NCBI RefSeq assembly: GCF_007786455.1
Contig: NZ_VNJK01000003.1
Coordinates: 186,001-250,000, forward strand
Origin: Paenibacillus agilis
GTDB lineage: Bacteria; Bacillota; Bacilli; Paenibacillales; Paenibacillaceae
Length of the DNA stretch: 64,000 bases
Reading direction: 5' to 3'
Shown here: in pieces, positions 52,986 to 62,947 of the stretch
Layout: each line of letters opens with the position of its first letter
Numbering within the stretch: position 1 is the first letter of the stretch
Notes under the pieces: model-generated
What the model was told of the DNA's origin: nothing
Databases searched by the model: none
What the model saw: only the letters and a program-made list of their open reading frames with translations
Position numbers and translations under genes: made by a program

Positions 52986-53888
52986 ATGACTACCTTGGAA
53001 CCCGTAACGATATATCACTATGATGCATTTTCGAATATTGCAGGCAAGGGCAACCCGGTAGGTGTAGTTCTTGATGCTGACAAATTAACGGCTGAGCAAA
53101 TGCAGCAAATTGCGCTGGATGTAGGTTTCAATGAGACGGTCTTCGTTTGTCCATCCCAGAGTGCGGATCTCCGCCTTGTCTATTATACGCCAGGTCATGA
53201 GATGAATTTATGCGGACATGCCACGATAGCAGCATTAACTTGCCTTCTTGATGAGAAAAGAATAGTTGGACGCGCTGCTGTGACGATAGAGACGAAAGCA
53301 GGCGTATTGCCGATTCATATTGAGCAGAGTGAGCAAGGTGAATGGAAGATCACGATGAGGCAGGATGAGCCTCAATTTGTACCTTACACGGGAGACAGGG
53401 GGCAATTGGCATCGCTAATTGGATTGTCCGAGGAGGAGCTGCATCCTGATTTGCCCATCGTTTATGGAAGTACAGGGATATGGACCTTGCTCGTTCCGAT
53501 TGCGAAGCGAAAAAGTTTTGGCCATATGGTGCCGAATACTATGGCATTTCCTGATTATCTATTACAAAATCCCAAAGCTTCTATTCATCCGTTTTGTATG
53601 GAAACGGTAGATCCGACAGCATTCATGTATGCTCGACATTTTTCTTCACCCTTTTCAGGTACCGTTGAAGATGCAGTGACGGGAACAGCATCGGGCGTAA
53701 TGGGAGCTTATTATTTGACTTATATGGAACCAAGCGTGGTGCAAGCTTCATTTCTCGTGGAGCAAGGCTATGAGATTGGGAGAGAAGGCAAGGTCTCGGT
53801 AAATGTAAAGCGCTCTGAAGAGAGGCTATTAGAAGTGAATATATCAGGGAAAGCAGCCCTTGTTAGGACATGGAATTGGTATCGCTAG
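52986..53888 (+). CDS. PhzF-family isomerase/epimerase
   Basis: The 300-residue protein is of the diaminopimelate-epimerase fold: IYHYDAFSNIAGKGNPVGVV, YYTPGHEMNLCGHATIAALT with the substrate-binding HAT, and late EDAVTGTASGVMGAYY. Most members have no assigned substrate. ATG 52986 is chosen because AAGGAG lies 9 nt before it and directly abuts the earlier ATG at 52977. Monocistronic. Confidence 0.88.
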   Translation: MTTLEPVTIYHYDAFSNIAGKGNPVGVVLDADKLTAEQMQQIALDVGFNETVFVCPSQSADLRLVYYTPGHEMNLCGHATIAALTCLLDEKRIVGRAAVTIETKAGVLPIHIEQSEQGEWKITMRQDEPQFVPYTGDRGQLASLIGLSEEELHPDLPIVYGSTGIWTLLVPIAKRKSFGHMVPNTMAFPDYLLQNPKASIHPFCMETVDPTAFMYARHFSSPFSGTVEDAVTGTASGVMGAYYLTYMEPSVVQASFLVEQGYEIGREGKVSVNVKRSEERLLEVNISGKAALVRTWNWYR

Positions 53889-54228
53889 AAAAAAATATGA
53901 AATTTTGTTCCACAATATTGAAAAATCGTTCATCGCTACCGATATAGTAGTTGGTGGTATAAATAGGCATATATGATCAAATGCTTAAATAATAATTTTA
54001 TTGAAAAACACTAACTTTGGTGATGTCGAATATTGATGGGAAATGTTAGATAGGATATAATTACTAGGCTATATGATTATATGATCATAGGCAGATCTAT
54101 TTTTATAGTTAAAAAGTTGTGCTTGTATGCACACTTTTTACTAGAAGAACTATTCGTCCCAGTGAAGGGGGGCATAGGGGAGAGGGGCAAGGTTGTACAT
54201 CATTACATCATGAATCAGGGGGAATAAC
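53889..54228. other. AT-rich upstream region of the ggt gene
   Basis: No gene is seen. The palindrome TATGATCATA lies near 54075, and an attenuator-like hairpin AAAAAGTTGTGC/GCACACTTTTT lies at about 54112-54140, some 90 nt before the ggt start. Confidence 0.4.
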
Positions 54229-55947
54229 ATGCGTACTCAATTTAAGAAGTGGGCAATTATGCTGATGGCAACGGTTATGTGCTTCTCTATGTTGTCAACA
54301 ACGGCTGGTGCTGCTAACCGTCCAACGACGATGGCACCAAATGGTATCGTAACAACACCTCATTACTTGGCTTCTGCTGCAGCCTTGGAAGTTCTTGAGG
54401 AGGGCGGTAACGCGGTTGATGCGGCTATTGCTGCTCAAGCAACTTTGGCAGTTGTATATCCACAATACACAAGTATGGGTGGAGATGCTTTCTGGCTTAT
54501 CTACAACGCTGACAAGGATGAACTCAAAGCGTTGAACGCAAGTGGTCGTTCCGGCGAGAAGACTACAATCGATTTCTATAAAGATAAAGGCTACAACAAA
54601 ATCCCTTCCCGTGGCTACTTGGCTGCTAACACAGTTCCAGGAACTATTTCTGGCTGGGGAGAAGCTTATGAATATGCGGAAGAAACAATGGACTTGTCCA
54701 TGGAGTGGGATGAATTGCTAGAGCGTGCAATTCATTACGCAGAAAAAGGATACCCTGTTACACCGAACCAAGAAAGATGGACAAAGACAGCTATGAATCC
54801 TGATAACAAAGAGCTGTTTGACTTGGGTCGCTTCAAGACGTTTACAGACATCTTTGTAAAACCTAACGGTGAGCTTTACAAAACAGGCGATGTGCTCGTG
54901 CAAAAAGATTTGGCGAAAACGCTGAAGCGAATTGCTATGAACGGCGCTGATGAATTCTACAAAGGTCAAACTGCTAAGAAGATTGCTGCTGACATTCAAG
55001 CAAACGGCGGATCTTTGACTTTTGAAGACTTTGCTAACCACAAAGCAGACTGGGTTAATCCAATTTCTGTTGACTACCGTGGATATCAAGCATATAACGT
55101 ACCACCAAACTCTCAAGGTATGGCTTCCTTGTCTATCTTGAACATTTTGAATAACTTCGACTTGAAGAGCATGGGCGAAGGCTCAGCTGACTACTACCAT
55201 GTTATGGTTGAAGCAACAAAGCAAGCTTTCGCTGATCGCGACAAGTGGTTGACGGATCCAGACTTCGCTAAGATCCCAGTTGACGAGTTGTTGTCCAAAG
55301 AGCATGGCAAGAAATTGGCTGCACGTATCGATATGAACAAAGCTGCAGAAAACGTAAAACCACTTGACCCTAAAGGTGACACAGTATGGTTGGGTATCGT
55401 TGATAAAGACGGTAACGCTGTATCTGTTATCCAAAGTCATTACTTTGACTGGGGTGCAGGTGTAGTTGCGAAAGACACAGGTGTTTTATTGCAAAACCGT
55501 GGTAGCTTCTTCTCCTTGGATCCAAACCATGTGAATGACTTGGAACCTAAGAAGCGTACGTTCCACACGTTGAACCCTGCTATGTTGTTTAAAGATGGCA
55601 AGCCGTTCATGCTTTACGGTACGCAAGGTGGCGAGGGACAACCTCAAACACAAGCGGCACTTGTAACACGATTCGTTGACTTCGGTATGACGGTTCAAGA
55701 TGCTATTGAAGCTCCAAGATGGCTGCATGGCCGTAACTGGGGAGAAACCGCTAATGGATTAAGAATGGAAGGGCGTATTCCTCAATCCGTTATGGATGAA
55801 ATGATTCGCCGTGGTCATCCAGTGAAAAAGATTGACGACTACACAGACCAAGTTGGTCAATCCGGTATGGTAGTGATTGATCCAGCAACAAACGTGAAAT
55901 TTGCAGGCGCTGACCCTCGTGGTGAAGGCGCAGCTGTTGGCTATTAA
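54229..55947 (+). CDS. ggt: Secreted gamma-glutamyltransferase
   Basis: The 572-residue Ntn-hydrolase precursor has a signal peptide (to about AGA, residue 28). The large-subunit region has TPHYLASAAALEVLEEGGNA. The autocleavage site lies at the Thr of GDTVWLGIVDKDGNAVSVIQ, and GTQGGEGQPQTQA is the substrate pocket. It cleaves glutathione and poly-gamma-glutamyl substrates outside the cell. The sequence is nearer YwrD-type than classical Ggt. Codon use looks optimised, hinting at high expression. GGGGGAA precedes the ATG. Confidence 0.92.
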   Translation: MRTQFKKWAIMLMATVMCFSMLSTTAGAANRPTTMAPNGIVTTPHYLASAAALEVLEEGGNAVDAAIAAQATLAVVYPQYTSMGGDAFWLIYNADKDELKALNASGRSGEKTTIDFYKDKGYNKIPSRGYLAANTVPGTISGWGEAYEYAEETMDLSMEWDELLERAIHYAEKGYPVTPNQERWTKTAMNPDNKELFDLGRFKTFTDIFVKPNGELYKTGDVLVQKDLAKTLKRIAMNGADEFYKGQTAKKIAADIQANGGSLTFEDFANHKADWVNPISVDYRGYQAYNVPPNSQGMASLSILNILNNFDLKSMGEGSADYYHVMVEATKQAFADRDKWLTDPDFAKIPVDELLSKEHGKKLAARIDMNKAAENVKPLDPKGDTVWLGIVDKDGNAVSVIQSHYFDWGAGVVAKDTGVLLQNRGSFFSLDPNHVNDLEPKKRTFHTLNPAMLFKDGKPFMLYGTQGGEGQPQTQAALVTRFVDFGMTVQDAIEAPRWLHGRNWGETANGLRMEGRIPQSVMDEMIRRGHPVKKIDDYTDQVGQSGMVVIDPATNVKFAGADPRGEGAAVGY

Positions 55948-56041
55948 TCATTTCTGTATCTAGGAATGATGATATAGAGGCTTAAAGATTGTCAGGGCAG
56001 GAGGGGAGAGAAGCCTGCCTTGACGATCTCTTGCTATGGAT

Positions 56042-56061
56042 TATGTGATCAAATGCACATA
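56042..56061. promoter_or_regulatory. FNR/CRP-like palindrome upstream of the chemoreceptor gene
   Basis: TATGTGATCAAATGCACATA contains TGTGA-N6-GCACA, one mismatch from the TGTGA-N6-TCACA site of CRP/FNR proteins, with 5' and 3' symmetry extended by TA. It lies about 65 bp before the gene. Suggestive only. Confidence 0.35.
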
Positions 56062-56116
56062 GTCCGAAAGTACTAATTTTTTCATCTTAGGAATTCAATT
56101 ATGGAGGTATAAGGTA

Positions 56117-58165
56117 ATGAACGAACATGTCGAACCAAGTTCGACGGATGCATCCACAGGTGCTAAAGTGGGCACGGTATTCAAGGGTAAATTGAAAAAT
56201 CGGTTGATAGCTTGGTTTCTTGTCGTTTCCCTTATCCCCCTTGTCCTCACCTCGACATTCGTGTACAGCACAGCTTCATCTAGTTTAATTGAGAAACAAA
56301 ACGATGCTTATGTTTCGCTTGTTAAGAGTAGAGCGGAAATGATGGATGAGTATTTTAAAGAACGTATGAATGAAATACGTATCATTGCAACGACATCAGA
56401 TCTTCGCACAGATGATAATGCTCACATGATGAAATTTATTCAAAGCTTGAAACAAACGGCTCCACAATACGATGGTAATACGTTCATCGGTTTGGATGGA
56501 CATGTGAAAGCTGACACATTTGAAAACAGCGTAGGTATTAATCTAGGAATGCGTCCATTCTTTAAGAATGCGATGGAAGACAAAGAAACATACACAGACG
56601 TTATTTTAGCGAAGACGACAGGTCAACGCTCAATCATTGTAGCAGTACCCGTTAAGCAAGCAGATGGAAAAATAAAGGGTGCACTAACTGGACTAGTGAA
56701 TTTTGAGAAGTTCACTACGGAGATTTTTAAAAGTTTGTATATTGATAATGGGGTAGGGTATCCGATTGTCGTAGACAACCAAGGGAAAATTCAGCTTCAT
56801 CCGAACAAAGAATTGATTGGTAAAACCGCTGAGGAAGCGAAGTTGACTGCAGGATTAATAAACATTTTGGGTCAAGAGAAGTCTGAAGCGACGTCTTACT
56901 CATACTCGGAGGCTGGAGAGAACTTTACGGTAGCTTACGCACCGGTTCCTACCACAGGATATAGCATATATATGCACATTCCAGAAGATTCGATCACGGC
57001 AGCAGTTTCTTCAATCCAATGGAGTGTGATGGTAATCGTAATCGCAGTAAGCTTAATCGTCGTTATTCTTGCTTACTTTATCGCACAGCAGATTACACGT
57101 CCGATCGTCGCGGTGGCAGAAGCTGCAGAGCGCGTATCGAATGGTGATCTTAACCAAGAAGAGTTGCCTGTTAAGTCGAGTGATGAAGTCGGCAAGCTGA
57201 CGGGTGCAGTGAATACGATGATTCGCTCCCTGCGTCAGTTTATCCAACAAGTCAATCGTACTGCGGAAGATGTAGCCACATCCGCTGAGGAGTTGTCTGC
57301 TAACGCGGATCATACGAGTAAAGCGACAGAGCATATTGCGATGTCGATTCAAGAAGTGGCAGATGGAACAGAGCAGCAGGTGCAAAACGTAGAGGAAAGT
57401 GTACGTTCAATCCATCAAGTTGCCGAAGGAGTTCAGCAAATCTCCAATAATGCGCAAAGCGTGGCTCATTCTGCTTTGTCTGCTTCGGAAAGTGCTGAGA
57501 TGGGTAACCGCGTGTTGCAGTCGGTAATGCAGCAAATGCAGTCGATTCATGACACGGTTAATACGCTTAACGGAACAGTGAAACAACTCGGTCAGCGCTC
57601 TGCTGCCATTGATAATATCGTACAAGTTATATCAGGTATCGCGGCTCAAACGAACTTGCTCGCGCTGAATGCTGCGATTGAAGCGGCTCGTGCTGGTGAG
57701 CATGGACGCGGGTTTGCGGTTGTAGCTGACGAGGTGCGCAAGCTATCTGAGCAATCAGGTGAATCCACAGAAAAAATCGCTGAATTGTTGGCTTCGATTC
57801 AAAGCGAAACAGCAACAGCAATCGAATCGATGGAGCAAGGTACACGTGAAGTTGCGGTTGGTATGGATGTCGTAAATCAAGCAGGTGCAGCGTTTACGGA
57901 GATATTGAATTCCGTTCAGCAAGTAGCAACGCAAATTCAAGAGGTTACCGCTTACTCTATCCAGATGAACAGCAATACCGAACACGCAGTTGAGCAAGTG
58001 AATCTGATTACAGAAGTTGCAGAACGTTCAGCAGAAGGAACACAGAACGTGTCGGCTGCTACAGAAGAGCAATTAGCAGCAATGGAGCAAGTAAGTTCCT
58101 CCGCAACATCATTAGCGAAAATGGCAGAAGATTTACAGTCTTACTTGAGCAAATTCAAAGTGTAA
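56117..58165 (+). CDS. Methyl-accepting chemotaxis protein with dCache domain
   Basis: The 682-residue receptor has TM1 at about 33-55, an extracellular dCache sensor (about 60-300), TM2 at about 305-327, HAMP (to about 380) and the long signalling hairpin whose tip reads [20 protein letters not shown] and [16 protein letters not shown]. It feeds CheA/CheW. The ligand is unknown; dCache domains commonly bind amino acids. The ribosome site GGAGGTATAAGGTA precedes the ATG. It follows ggt by 170 bp, possibly unrelated in transcription. Confidence 0.92.
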   Translation: MNEHVEPSSTDASTGAKVGTVFKGKLKNRLIAWFLVVSLIPLVLTSTFVYSTASSSLIEKQNDAYVSLVKSRAEMMDEYFKERMNEIRIIATTSDLRTDDNAHMMKFIQSLKQTAPQYDGNTFIGLDGHVKADTFENSVGINLGMRPFFKNAMEDKETYTDVILAKTTGQRSIIVAVPVKQADGKIKGALTGLVNFEKFTTEIFKSLYIDNGVGYPIVVDNQGKIQLHPNKELIGKTAEEAKLTAGLINILGQEKSEATSYSYSEAGENFTVAYAPVPTTGYSIYMHIPEDSITAAVSSIQWSVMVIVIAVSLIVVILAYFIAQQITRPIVAVAEAAERVSNGDLNQEELPVKSSDEVGKLTGAVNTMIRSLRQFIQQVNRTAEDVATSAEELSANADHTSKATEHIAMSIQEVADGTEQQVQNVEESVRSIHQVAEGVQQISNNAQSVAHSALSASESAEMGNRVLQSVMQQMQSIHDTVNTLNGTVKQLGQRSAAIDNIVQVISGIAAQTNLLALNAAIEAARAGEHGRGFAVVADEVRKLSEQSGESTEKIAELLASIQSETATAIESMEQGTREVAVGMDVVNQAGAAFTEILNSVQQVATQIQEVTAYSIQMNSNTEHAVEQVNLITEVAERSAEGTQNVSAATEEQLAAMEQVSSSATSLAKMAEDLQSYLSKFKV

Positions 58166-58176
58166 TAAAGATCCAA

Positions 58177-58206
58177 TGGAAGGGGGCGGATAGCCCTCTT
58201 TTTTAT
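58177..58206 (+). terminator. Terminator after the chemoreceptor gene
   Basis: An AGGGGGC-type arm pairs with AGCCCTCT around GGAT, followed by a TTTTTTAT tail. The stem is imperfect. Confidence 0.6.
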
Positions 58207-58339
58207 ATTCTAAAAATCTTGCTAAATAACTGGATAAGTCAAGTCTGAAAAGCACATGTAAATAGTGATAGTATAGAAGTACAAAAAATCAGCAGAAGTA
58301 TTCTCGATCATAGACGGCTGCGCATAAGGAGGACGTAAC

Positions 58340-58852
58340 ATGTTTCAACCACAATCATACAGCGGAGACGCTGCTAAGGATTACGAGCTAATGGTAAGTC
58401 AGTTGAAGGCGTTAATGGACGGAGAAACGAATCAGATTGCGAATCTAGCAAATGCTGCGGCTCTGCTCTGGCATGGACTTGAGAATATTAACTGGGCTGG
58501 CTTCTATTTGTATGAAGCAGAGACTAACCAGCTTGTATTGGGACCATTCCAGGGGATGCCTGCATGTGTCCGTATACCGCTGGGCCGAGGAGTATGCGGT
58601 ACTTCTGCAGCCGAGCTGCGTACCGTTATTGTAGCAGATGTCCATGCATTTCCTGGGCATATTGCCTGTGATGCCAGATCACAAAGCGAGATCGTTGTGC
58701 CGCTTGTCCAGAATGGACGATTAATCGGTGTATTGGATATTGATAGTCCTATTTTAGAACGATTCAACGAGACTGACGGAGTATGGTTGGAGCGCATTGC
58801 GGAGTTGATCGTACAAGGATCCGAACATCTGACTAATGCGAATAGAAGTTAA
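58340..58852 (+). CDS. msrC: Free methionine-(R)-sulfoxide reductase (GAF domain)
   Basis: The 170-residue single GAF-domain enzyme has the three conserved Cys in ACVRIPLGRGVCGTSAAELR and HIACDARSQSEIVVPL, and NWAGFYLYEAETNQLVLGPF at the start. It reduces free Met-R-sulfoxide, complementing the MsrA encoded 2 kb downstream. AGGAGG precedes the ATG. The next gene starts 26 nt later, so they may form an operon. Confidence 0.92.
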   Translation: MFQPQSYSGDAAKDYELMVSQLKALMDGETNQIANLANAAALLWHGLENINWAGFYLYEAETNQLVLGPFQGMPACVRIPLGRGVCGTSAAELRTVIVADVHAFPGHIACDARSQSEIVVPLVQNGRLIGVLDIDSPILERFNETDGVWLERIAELIVQGSEHLTNANRS

Positions 58853-58878
58853 AAAGAAGTGAAAAAGAGGGTTGTGAA

Positions 58879-59337
58879 ATGAGTTCAATTATCGTCTTGC
58901 TCATCGTTCTCATCGGCGGTGTGGCGACTGCATTTCAAGCAGGCGTTAATGGCTTGCTTGGCAAGAAGATTGGCATTATCGAAGGCTCCTTTGTTTCGTT
59001 TCTAACGGGAACGATTGTGCTGCTTATTTTGTTGCTTATTACGACTCGTGGCAATTTAAGTCCACTCCTACAAGCCTTGCATGTTCCGAAGTGGCAGCTT
59101 ACTGGTGGAATTTTAGGGGTTATCTATGTGTTAATCATGATATTTGCAGTGCCGAAGATTGGAACGGCAACCACCTTTGTCGCTATTATTGCGACTCAGA
59201 TGCTAATGAGCACCGTGATCGACCATTATGGATTATTCGGTAAGACGATTCCCATTAACAGCTATAAAGTAATAGGGCTGATTTTACTGGCGGGTGCACT
59301 GTTCTTTATCTACAAGTCCAGCCAAGTGCAAGGATAG
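58879..59337 (+). CDS. DMT-family transporter, YdcZ/DUF606 type
   Basis: The 152-residue protein has five predicted helices and begins VLLIVLIGGVATAFQAGVNG, the typical YdcZ start, with GSFVSFLTGTIVLLILLL and FVAIIATQMLMSTVIDHYGL. Half-size DMT permeases work as dimers. Substrate unknown. AAAGAGGG precedes the ATG; it is likely co-transcribed with the preceding gene. Confidence 0.88.
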   Translation: MSSIIVLLIVLIGGVATAFQAGVNGLLGKKIGIIEGSFVSFLTGTIVLLILLLITTRGNLSPLLQALHVPKWQLTGGILGVIYVLIMIFAVPKIGTATTFVAIIATQMLMSTVIDHYGLFGKTIPINSYKVIGLILLAGALFFIYKSSQVQG

Positions 59338-59524
59338 GCGGGATTGTTTATAGTCGATGAGGGGAAGAATGACACGGAATTTTCTTCTAATTACCACATT
59401 TTTCTTCTTTTTATACTGATTACGTCGACATAATGATCTATAATAGATATGATATTTTGTACAATTGAAGAAGTTTAAGATTTGTAGATAATGAAAAATT
59501 TGATTGTAAGGCAGGGTGAAGAAG

Positions 59525-60499
59525 TTGCAAAAGATTCGAATTGGTATTGTAGGGTATGGTAACTTGGGAAAAGGCGTAGAATATTCGATTCGCCAAAATC
59601 CAGATATGGAGCTAGTAGCTGTATTTACGCGTCGTAGTCCAGAGTCCGTTCAAGCATCTGTTCCAGTCATCTCACTTGATGAAGTCGAACAATATCAGGA
59701 TCGTATTGATGTGATGCTGTTATGCGGCGGATCTGCGACAGATTTGCCTATTCAAGGGCCAGCAATGGCGAAGTTGTTTAATATTGTTGATAGCTTCGAT
59801 ACACATGCACGTATTCCTGAATACTTCGAAGAAGTTAACCAGCAAGCTGAAGGTAACGGACATGTTGCAGTTATTTCTACAGGTTGGGACCCGGGCTTGT
59901 TCTCCCTGAGCCGCTTGCTGTTCGAAGCAGTATTGCCAGAAGGTAATGCATATACATTCTGGGGCAAAGGCGTGAGCCAAGGGCACTCCGATGCGATTCG
60001 TCGTGTTCCTGGCGTTAAGAATGGTGTTCAGTACACGATTCCATCTACGGAAGCAGTAGAGCGTGTTCGCAACGGTGAGAACCCAGAGCTTACAACTCGC
60101 GAGAAGCATCTTCGTGAATGTTTCGTCGTAGCAGAAGAAGGCGCAGATCTGAAAGAAATCGAGAAAACAATTGTTAATATGCCTAACTATTTTGCTGACT
60201 ACGATACGGTTGTTAACTTTATCAACGAGGAAGAATTGAAGGCAAATCATAGCGGTATTCCACATGGCGGCCTCGTGTTACATAGCGGAGTGACAGGTGA
60301 AGGAACAACGCAAGTAATGGAATTCGGCTTGAACCTTGGAAGTAACCCTGAGTTCACGTCCAGCGTTCTTGTTGCGTATGCTCGTGCTGTACACCGTTTG
60401 TCTCAACGTGGAGAACGTGGAGCGCGTACGGTATTTGATATTCCATTCGGCTTGTTGTCTCCTAAGTCTGCGGAGCAATTGCGCGCTGAGTTGCTATAA
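59525..60499 (+). CDS. ddh: Meso-diaminopimelate dehydrogenase
   Basis: The 324-residue NADP-dependent enzyme makes meso-DAP from tetrahydrodipicolinate in one step, for lysine and peptidoglycan synthesis. It has the Rossmann motif IGIVGYGNLGKGVE, LLCGGSATDLPIQGP, STGWDPGLFS and GKGVSQGHSDAIRRVPGV. The start is TTG 59525 with GGGTGA upstream, or GTG 59516 three codons earlier. A strong terminator follows. In Bacilli this enzyme is found in only some lineages. Confidence 0.93.
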   Translation: MQKIRIGIVGYGNLGKGVEYSIRQNPDMELVAVFTRRSPESVQASVPVISLDEVEQYQDRIDVMLLCGGSATDLPIQGPAMAKLFNIVDSFDTHARIPEYFEEVNQQAEGNGHVAVISTGWDPGLFSLSRLLFEAVLPEGNAYTFWGKGVSQGHSDAIRRVPGVKNGVQYTIPSTEAVERVRNGENPELTTREKHLRECFVVAEEGADLKEIEKTIVNMPNYFADYDTVVNFINEEELKANHSGIPHGGLVLHSGVTGEGTTQVMEFGLNLGSNPEFTSSVLVAYARAVHRLSQRGERGARTVFDIPFGLLSPKSAEQLRAELL

Positions 60500-60550
60500 T
60501 CCGTTTGTCATTGTTGACGAACATGTTCATATCATAAGTCTATTGATGTT

Positions 60551-60588
60551 AAAAAGCTGTCGAGTGTATGCTCGACAGCTTTTTTTAT
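60551..60588 (+). terminator. Terminator after ddh
   Basis: AAAAAGCTGTCGAG and CTCGACAGCTTTTTTT form a perfect, strong intrinsic terminator. Confidence 0.95.
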
Positions 60589-60605
60589 GAAAGGTAGTGG
60601 ACGAT

Positions 60606-60737
60606 ATGAAAATGGTTAAGAAGATAGGTAAAGTTCTTTTGGCTATGTTTTTATCTGTGTATGCTCTTGTTTTACTACTTGTAATTCTGTTTGTTTTATG
60701 TGTTATGTATTATGAAGCATATATGTTTGAGCAATGA
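60606..60737 (+). CDS. 43-aa single-pass membrane peptide, unknown
   Basis: ATG 60606 opens a 43-codon frame with a basic start (MKMVKKIGKV) and one long hydrophobic helix (VYALVLLLVILFVLCVMYY), ending EAYMFEQ. AAAGGTAGTGG lies about 9 nt upstream. The composition is that of genuine bacterial small membrane proteins. It sits between two hairpins and on its own. Confidence 0.5.
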   Translation: MKMVKKIGKVLLAMFLSVYALVLLLVILFVLCVMYYEAYMFEQ

Positions 60738-60787
60738 GCCATATTTGATTGTATTGTTGGCCCTTCAGATAGCCTTCTAAATAATGA

Positions 60788-60812
60788 TTGCCCTCTTACG
60801 AGGAGAGGGCAT
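60788..60812 (-). terminator. Terminator after msrA
   Basis: TGCCCTCT and AGAGGGCA pair around a short loop on the minus strand, followed by AATCATTATTT. Moderate. Confidence 0.5.
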
Positions 60813-60830
60813 AGTAGTAAGCATATAGAT

Positions 60831-61397
60831 TTATCCCGATGTTGTTTCATCCCAATGCGTCTGGATAAATTCGTCCCGTCCTGACACAGCGCGATCCTGC
60901 TTATAGTGATCGGGCTCTTTGCGGTAATAATCTTGATGATATTCTTCTGCTTCGTAGAATGGAGCAGCATCAACAATGGGAGTTACAATCGGTTTGTCGA
61001 AGCGTCCACTTGCAGCCAATGCAGCTCTAGATGCTTCCGCCAGTTTCCTTTGTTCTTCACTGTGAACGAAAATGGTAGTCGTATAGGATTCACCGCGATC
61101 TTGGAATTGACCTCCTGCATCTGTTGGATCGATCTGCATCCAGAAAATGTCGAGCAATTGTGCATAGCTGAAAATACTCGGATCGAACGTAATTTGCACA
61201 GCTTCTATGTGACCTGTCGTCTGTGTTTTTACTTGTTCATAGGTTGGGTTAACTACATGTCCTCCTGTATAGCCTGAAATGACACCATGAATGCCATCCC
61301 ATTGGTCAAACGGCTTCACCATACACCAGAAGCAGCCCCCAGCAAATGTTGCTTTCTCTAAAACTGTTGAATTGGATTGAGTACCTGATGTTGTCAT
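60831..61397 (-). CDS. msrA: Peptide methionine-(S)-sulfoxide reductase
   Basis: The 188-residue enzyme has the active-site motif [10 protein letters not shown], then [20 protein letters not shown] and [13 protein letters not shown], ending with the Y-H-Q-D-Y-Y segment. It repairs Met-S-sulfoxide in proteins and free form using thioredoxin. There is no fused MsrB domain. ATG 61397 follows AAGGGGGC by 8 nt. With msrC, two methionine-repair enzymes are close together but not in one operon. Confidence 0.93.
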   Translation of the reverse strand: MTTSGTQSNSTVLEKATFAGGCFWCMVKPFDQWDGIHGVISGYTGGHVVNPTYEQVKTQTTGHIEAVQITFDPSIFSYAQLLDIFWMQIDPTDAGGQFQDRGESYTTTIFVHSEEQRKLAEASRAALAASGRFDKPIVTPIVDAAPFYEAEEYHQDYYRKEPDHYKQDRAVSGRDEFIQTHWDETTSG

Positions 61398-61710
61398 TGT
61401 AGCGTGCCCCCTTATGTTCAATCATTCTCGTTAGTTATGAAGTTGATGTGTAATTCGTATTACAGCTCATCGTACAGCTGCTTCGATACATTTTAAGTGT
61501 AACTGTGCCGTTGCTGATTGAACAGTTATTTATAATAAATGCTAGACATGAACGATAGGGTCAAAAGGGAATATCATTGTTATTCATGATAGGCATATGC
61601 ATATCATCATTCCGTGAAATCTCCCTCTGTTGTATTCCTGTTATACGGGTGGCAAAATGGATATATAGAAGGTAATGGCACGATGGGAACGGCATATGGG
61701 AGGTAATACG

Positions 61711-62463
61711 ATGTATGTAAGTCAAATTTCATTAAATAGGGAGCAGGTCCCCTCTTTTCATAGCTACCCTTTTGATTTGGAGGTTGTGCGCTCCTTTACA
61801 ACGCTGAAGTTTCAACAACCGGTGACTTTTTTAGTAGGTGAAAATGGAACAGGAAAATCAACCTTGCTCGAAGCAATGGCGATTGCGATGGGATTCAATC
61901 CCGAAGGAGGCAGCTTAAATATGCGCTTCCAGACAGAGAGCAGCCATTCCGAGCTGTATCAATACATGCGTGTAGGCAAAAAAGCCCCTTATGCAAAAGA
62001 TGGTTTCTTCTTGCGTGCAGAGAGTTACTACAACGTTGCAAGTCATATTGATCAACTGGATAGAGAAGAGGGGCCAGGCATGCCAATTCGTTACTCGTAT
62101 GGCGGCAAATCGCTGCATGAACAGTCGCATGGCGAAGCGTTTTGGTCAACGTTCCTGCATCGGTTTGGTGGCAACGGATTGTATATGTTGGATGAACCGG
62201 AGGCTGCTCTATCGCCGCTGCGTCAAATGTCTTTCCTTGCGAGAATGCATCAGCTGGTGAAGGATAACTCACAGTTTATTATTGCTACGCATTCGCCTAT
62301 ATTAATGTCTTATCCGGATGCAGATATTATAACGTTAGATAGGGGAGAACTGCGCAAAGTTGCACTCGAAGAGACAGACCACTTTGCAATTACCCATAGT
62401 TTTATGACTGGGCGAGAGCGTATGCTGCGTGAGTTGCTGCAAGATGAAGAGCAGAATGGATAG
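61711..62463 (+). CDS. AAA-family ATPase (COG3910-type)
   Basis: The 250-residue soluble ATPase has Walker A VGENGTGKSTLLEAMA, signature-like SHGEAFWSTFLHRFG, Walker B GLYMLDEPEAALSP and the switch IATHSPILMSYP. The family is a compact SMC/ABC-like ATPase without known partner. ATG 61711 has GGGAGG 8 nt upstream; ATGs further upstream are unsupported. Function unknown. Confidence 0.85.
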   Translation: MYVSQISLNREQVPSFHSYPFDLEVVRSFTTLKFQQPVTFLVGENGTGKSTLLEAMAIAMGFNPEGGSLNMRFQTESSHSELYQYMRVGKKAPYAKDGFFLRAESYYNVASHIDQLDREEGPGMPIRYSYGGKSLHEQSHGEAFWSTFLHRFGGNGLYMLDEPEAALSPLRQMSFLARMHQLVKDNSQFIIATHSPILMSYPDADIITLDRGELRKVALEETDHFAITHSFMTGRERMLRELLQDEEQNG

Positions 62464-62594
62464 CGTATAGCAGCTAGCTTGCAGCAAAGTTAGTAGTTCT
62501 GGTAACGAATGTACATTTTCCTTCGCATGGCAACGTACATTTTCAGATGTTTACGAAAGGTGGTTGCCTATCATAATAGGAATGTAAAGACAAC
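62464..62594. other. Short intergenic stretch
   Basis: It contains the direct repeat GTACATTTTC twice (about 62510-62540). No gene or clear regulatory element. Confidence 0.3.
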
Positions 62595-62838
62595 CTATAT
62601 TCCCAGTGTGCTCATAATGGTTGCTGCGACGATCTGGTAGCTTCGTGGAAATGGACTTTTCCAGTAGAAAATAACTTCTAATAATACGTTCATGACCGCA
62701 AGTACAGCAGCTCCAGGAGCAAATGGTTCATAGAACGCTGCCAATAGATACAGAATTCCAATTTTAAGGTAGTACGTATTACTGTAGGAAAAGGAGCATA
62801 AAGATAGGGAAGAGCGGACTGGACTTGCTTAATGCAAG
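62595..62838 (-). pseudogene. Fragment of a membrane-protein gene lacking a start
   Basis: The minus strand reads through about 80 codons with protein-like content: YYLKIGILYLLAAFYEPFAP, AVLAVMNVLLEVIFYWKSPF, and an end IVAATIMSTLGI. An in-frame stop precedes it and there is no start codon or ribosome site. It looks like the 3' part of a decayed two- or three-helix membrane gene. Confidence 0.5.
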
Positions 62839-62947
62839 TTATTATCCTATTCCAAAAATGAATTCAATATTGTGGGACAAAATGGATCGTGCATCGTATA
62901 ATTAGATAAGAGACATGAAAAGTATAAAAAGGAGGAAATTGATACTA

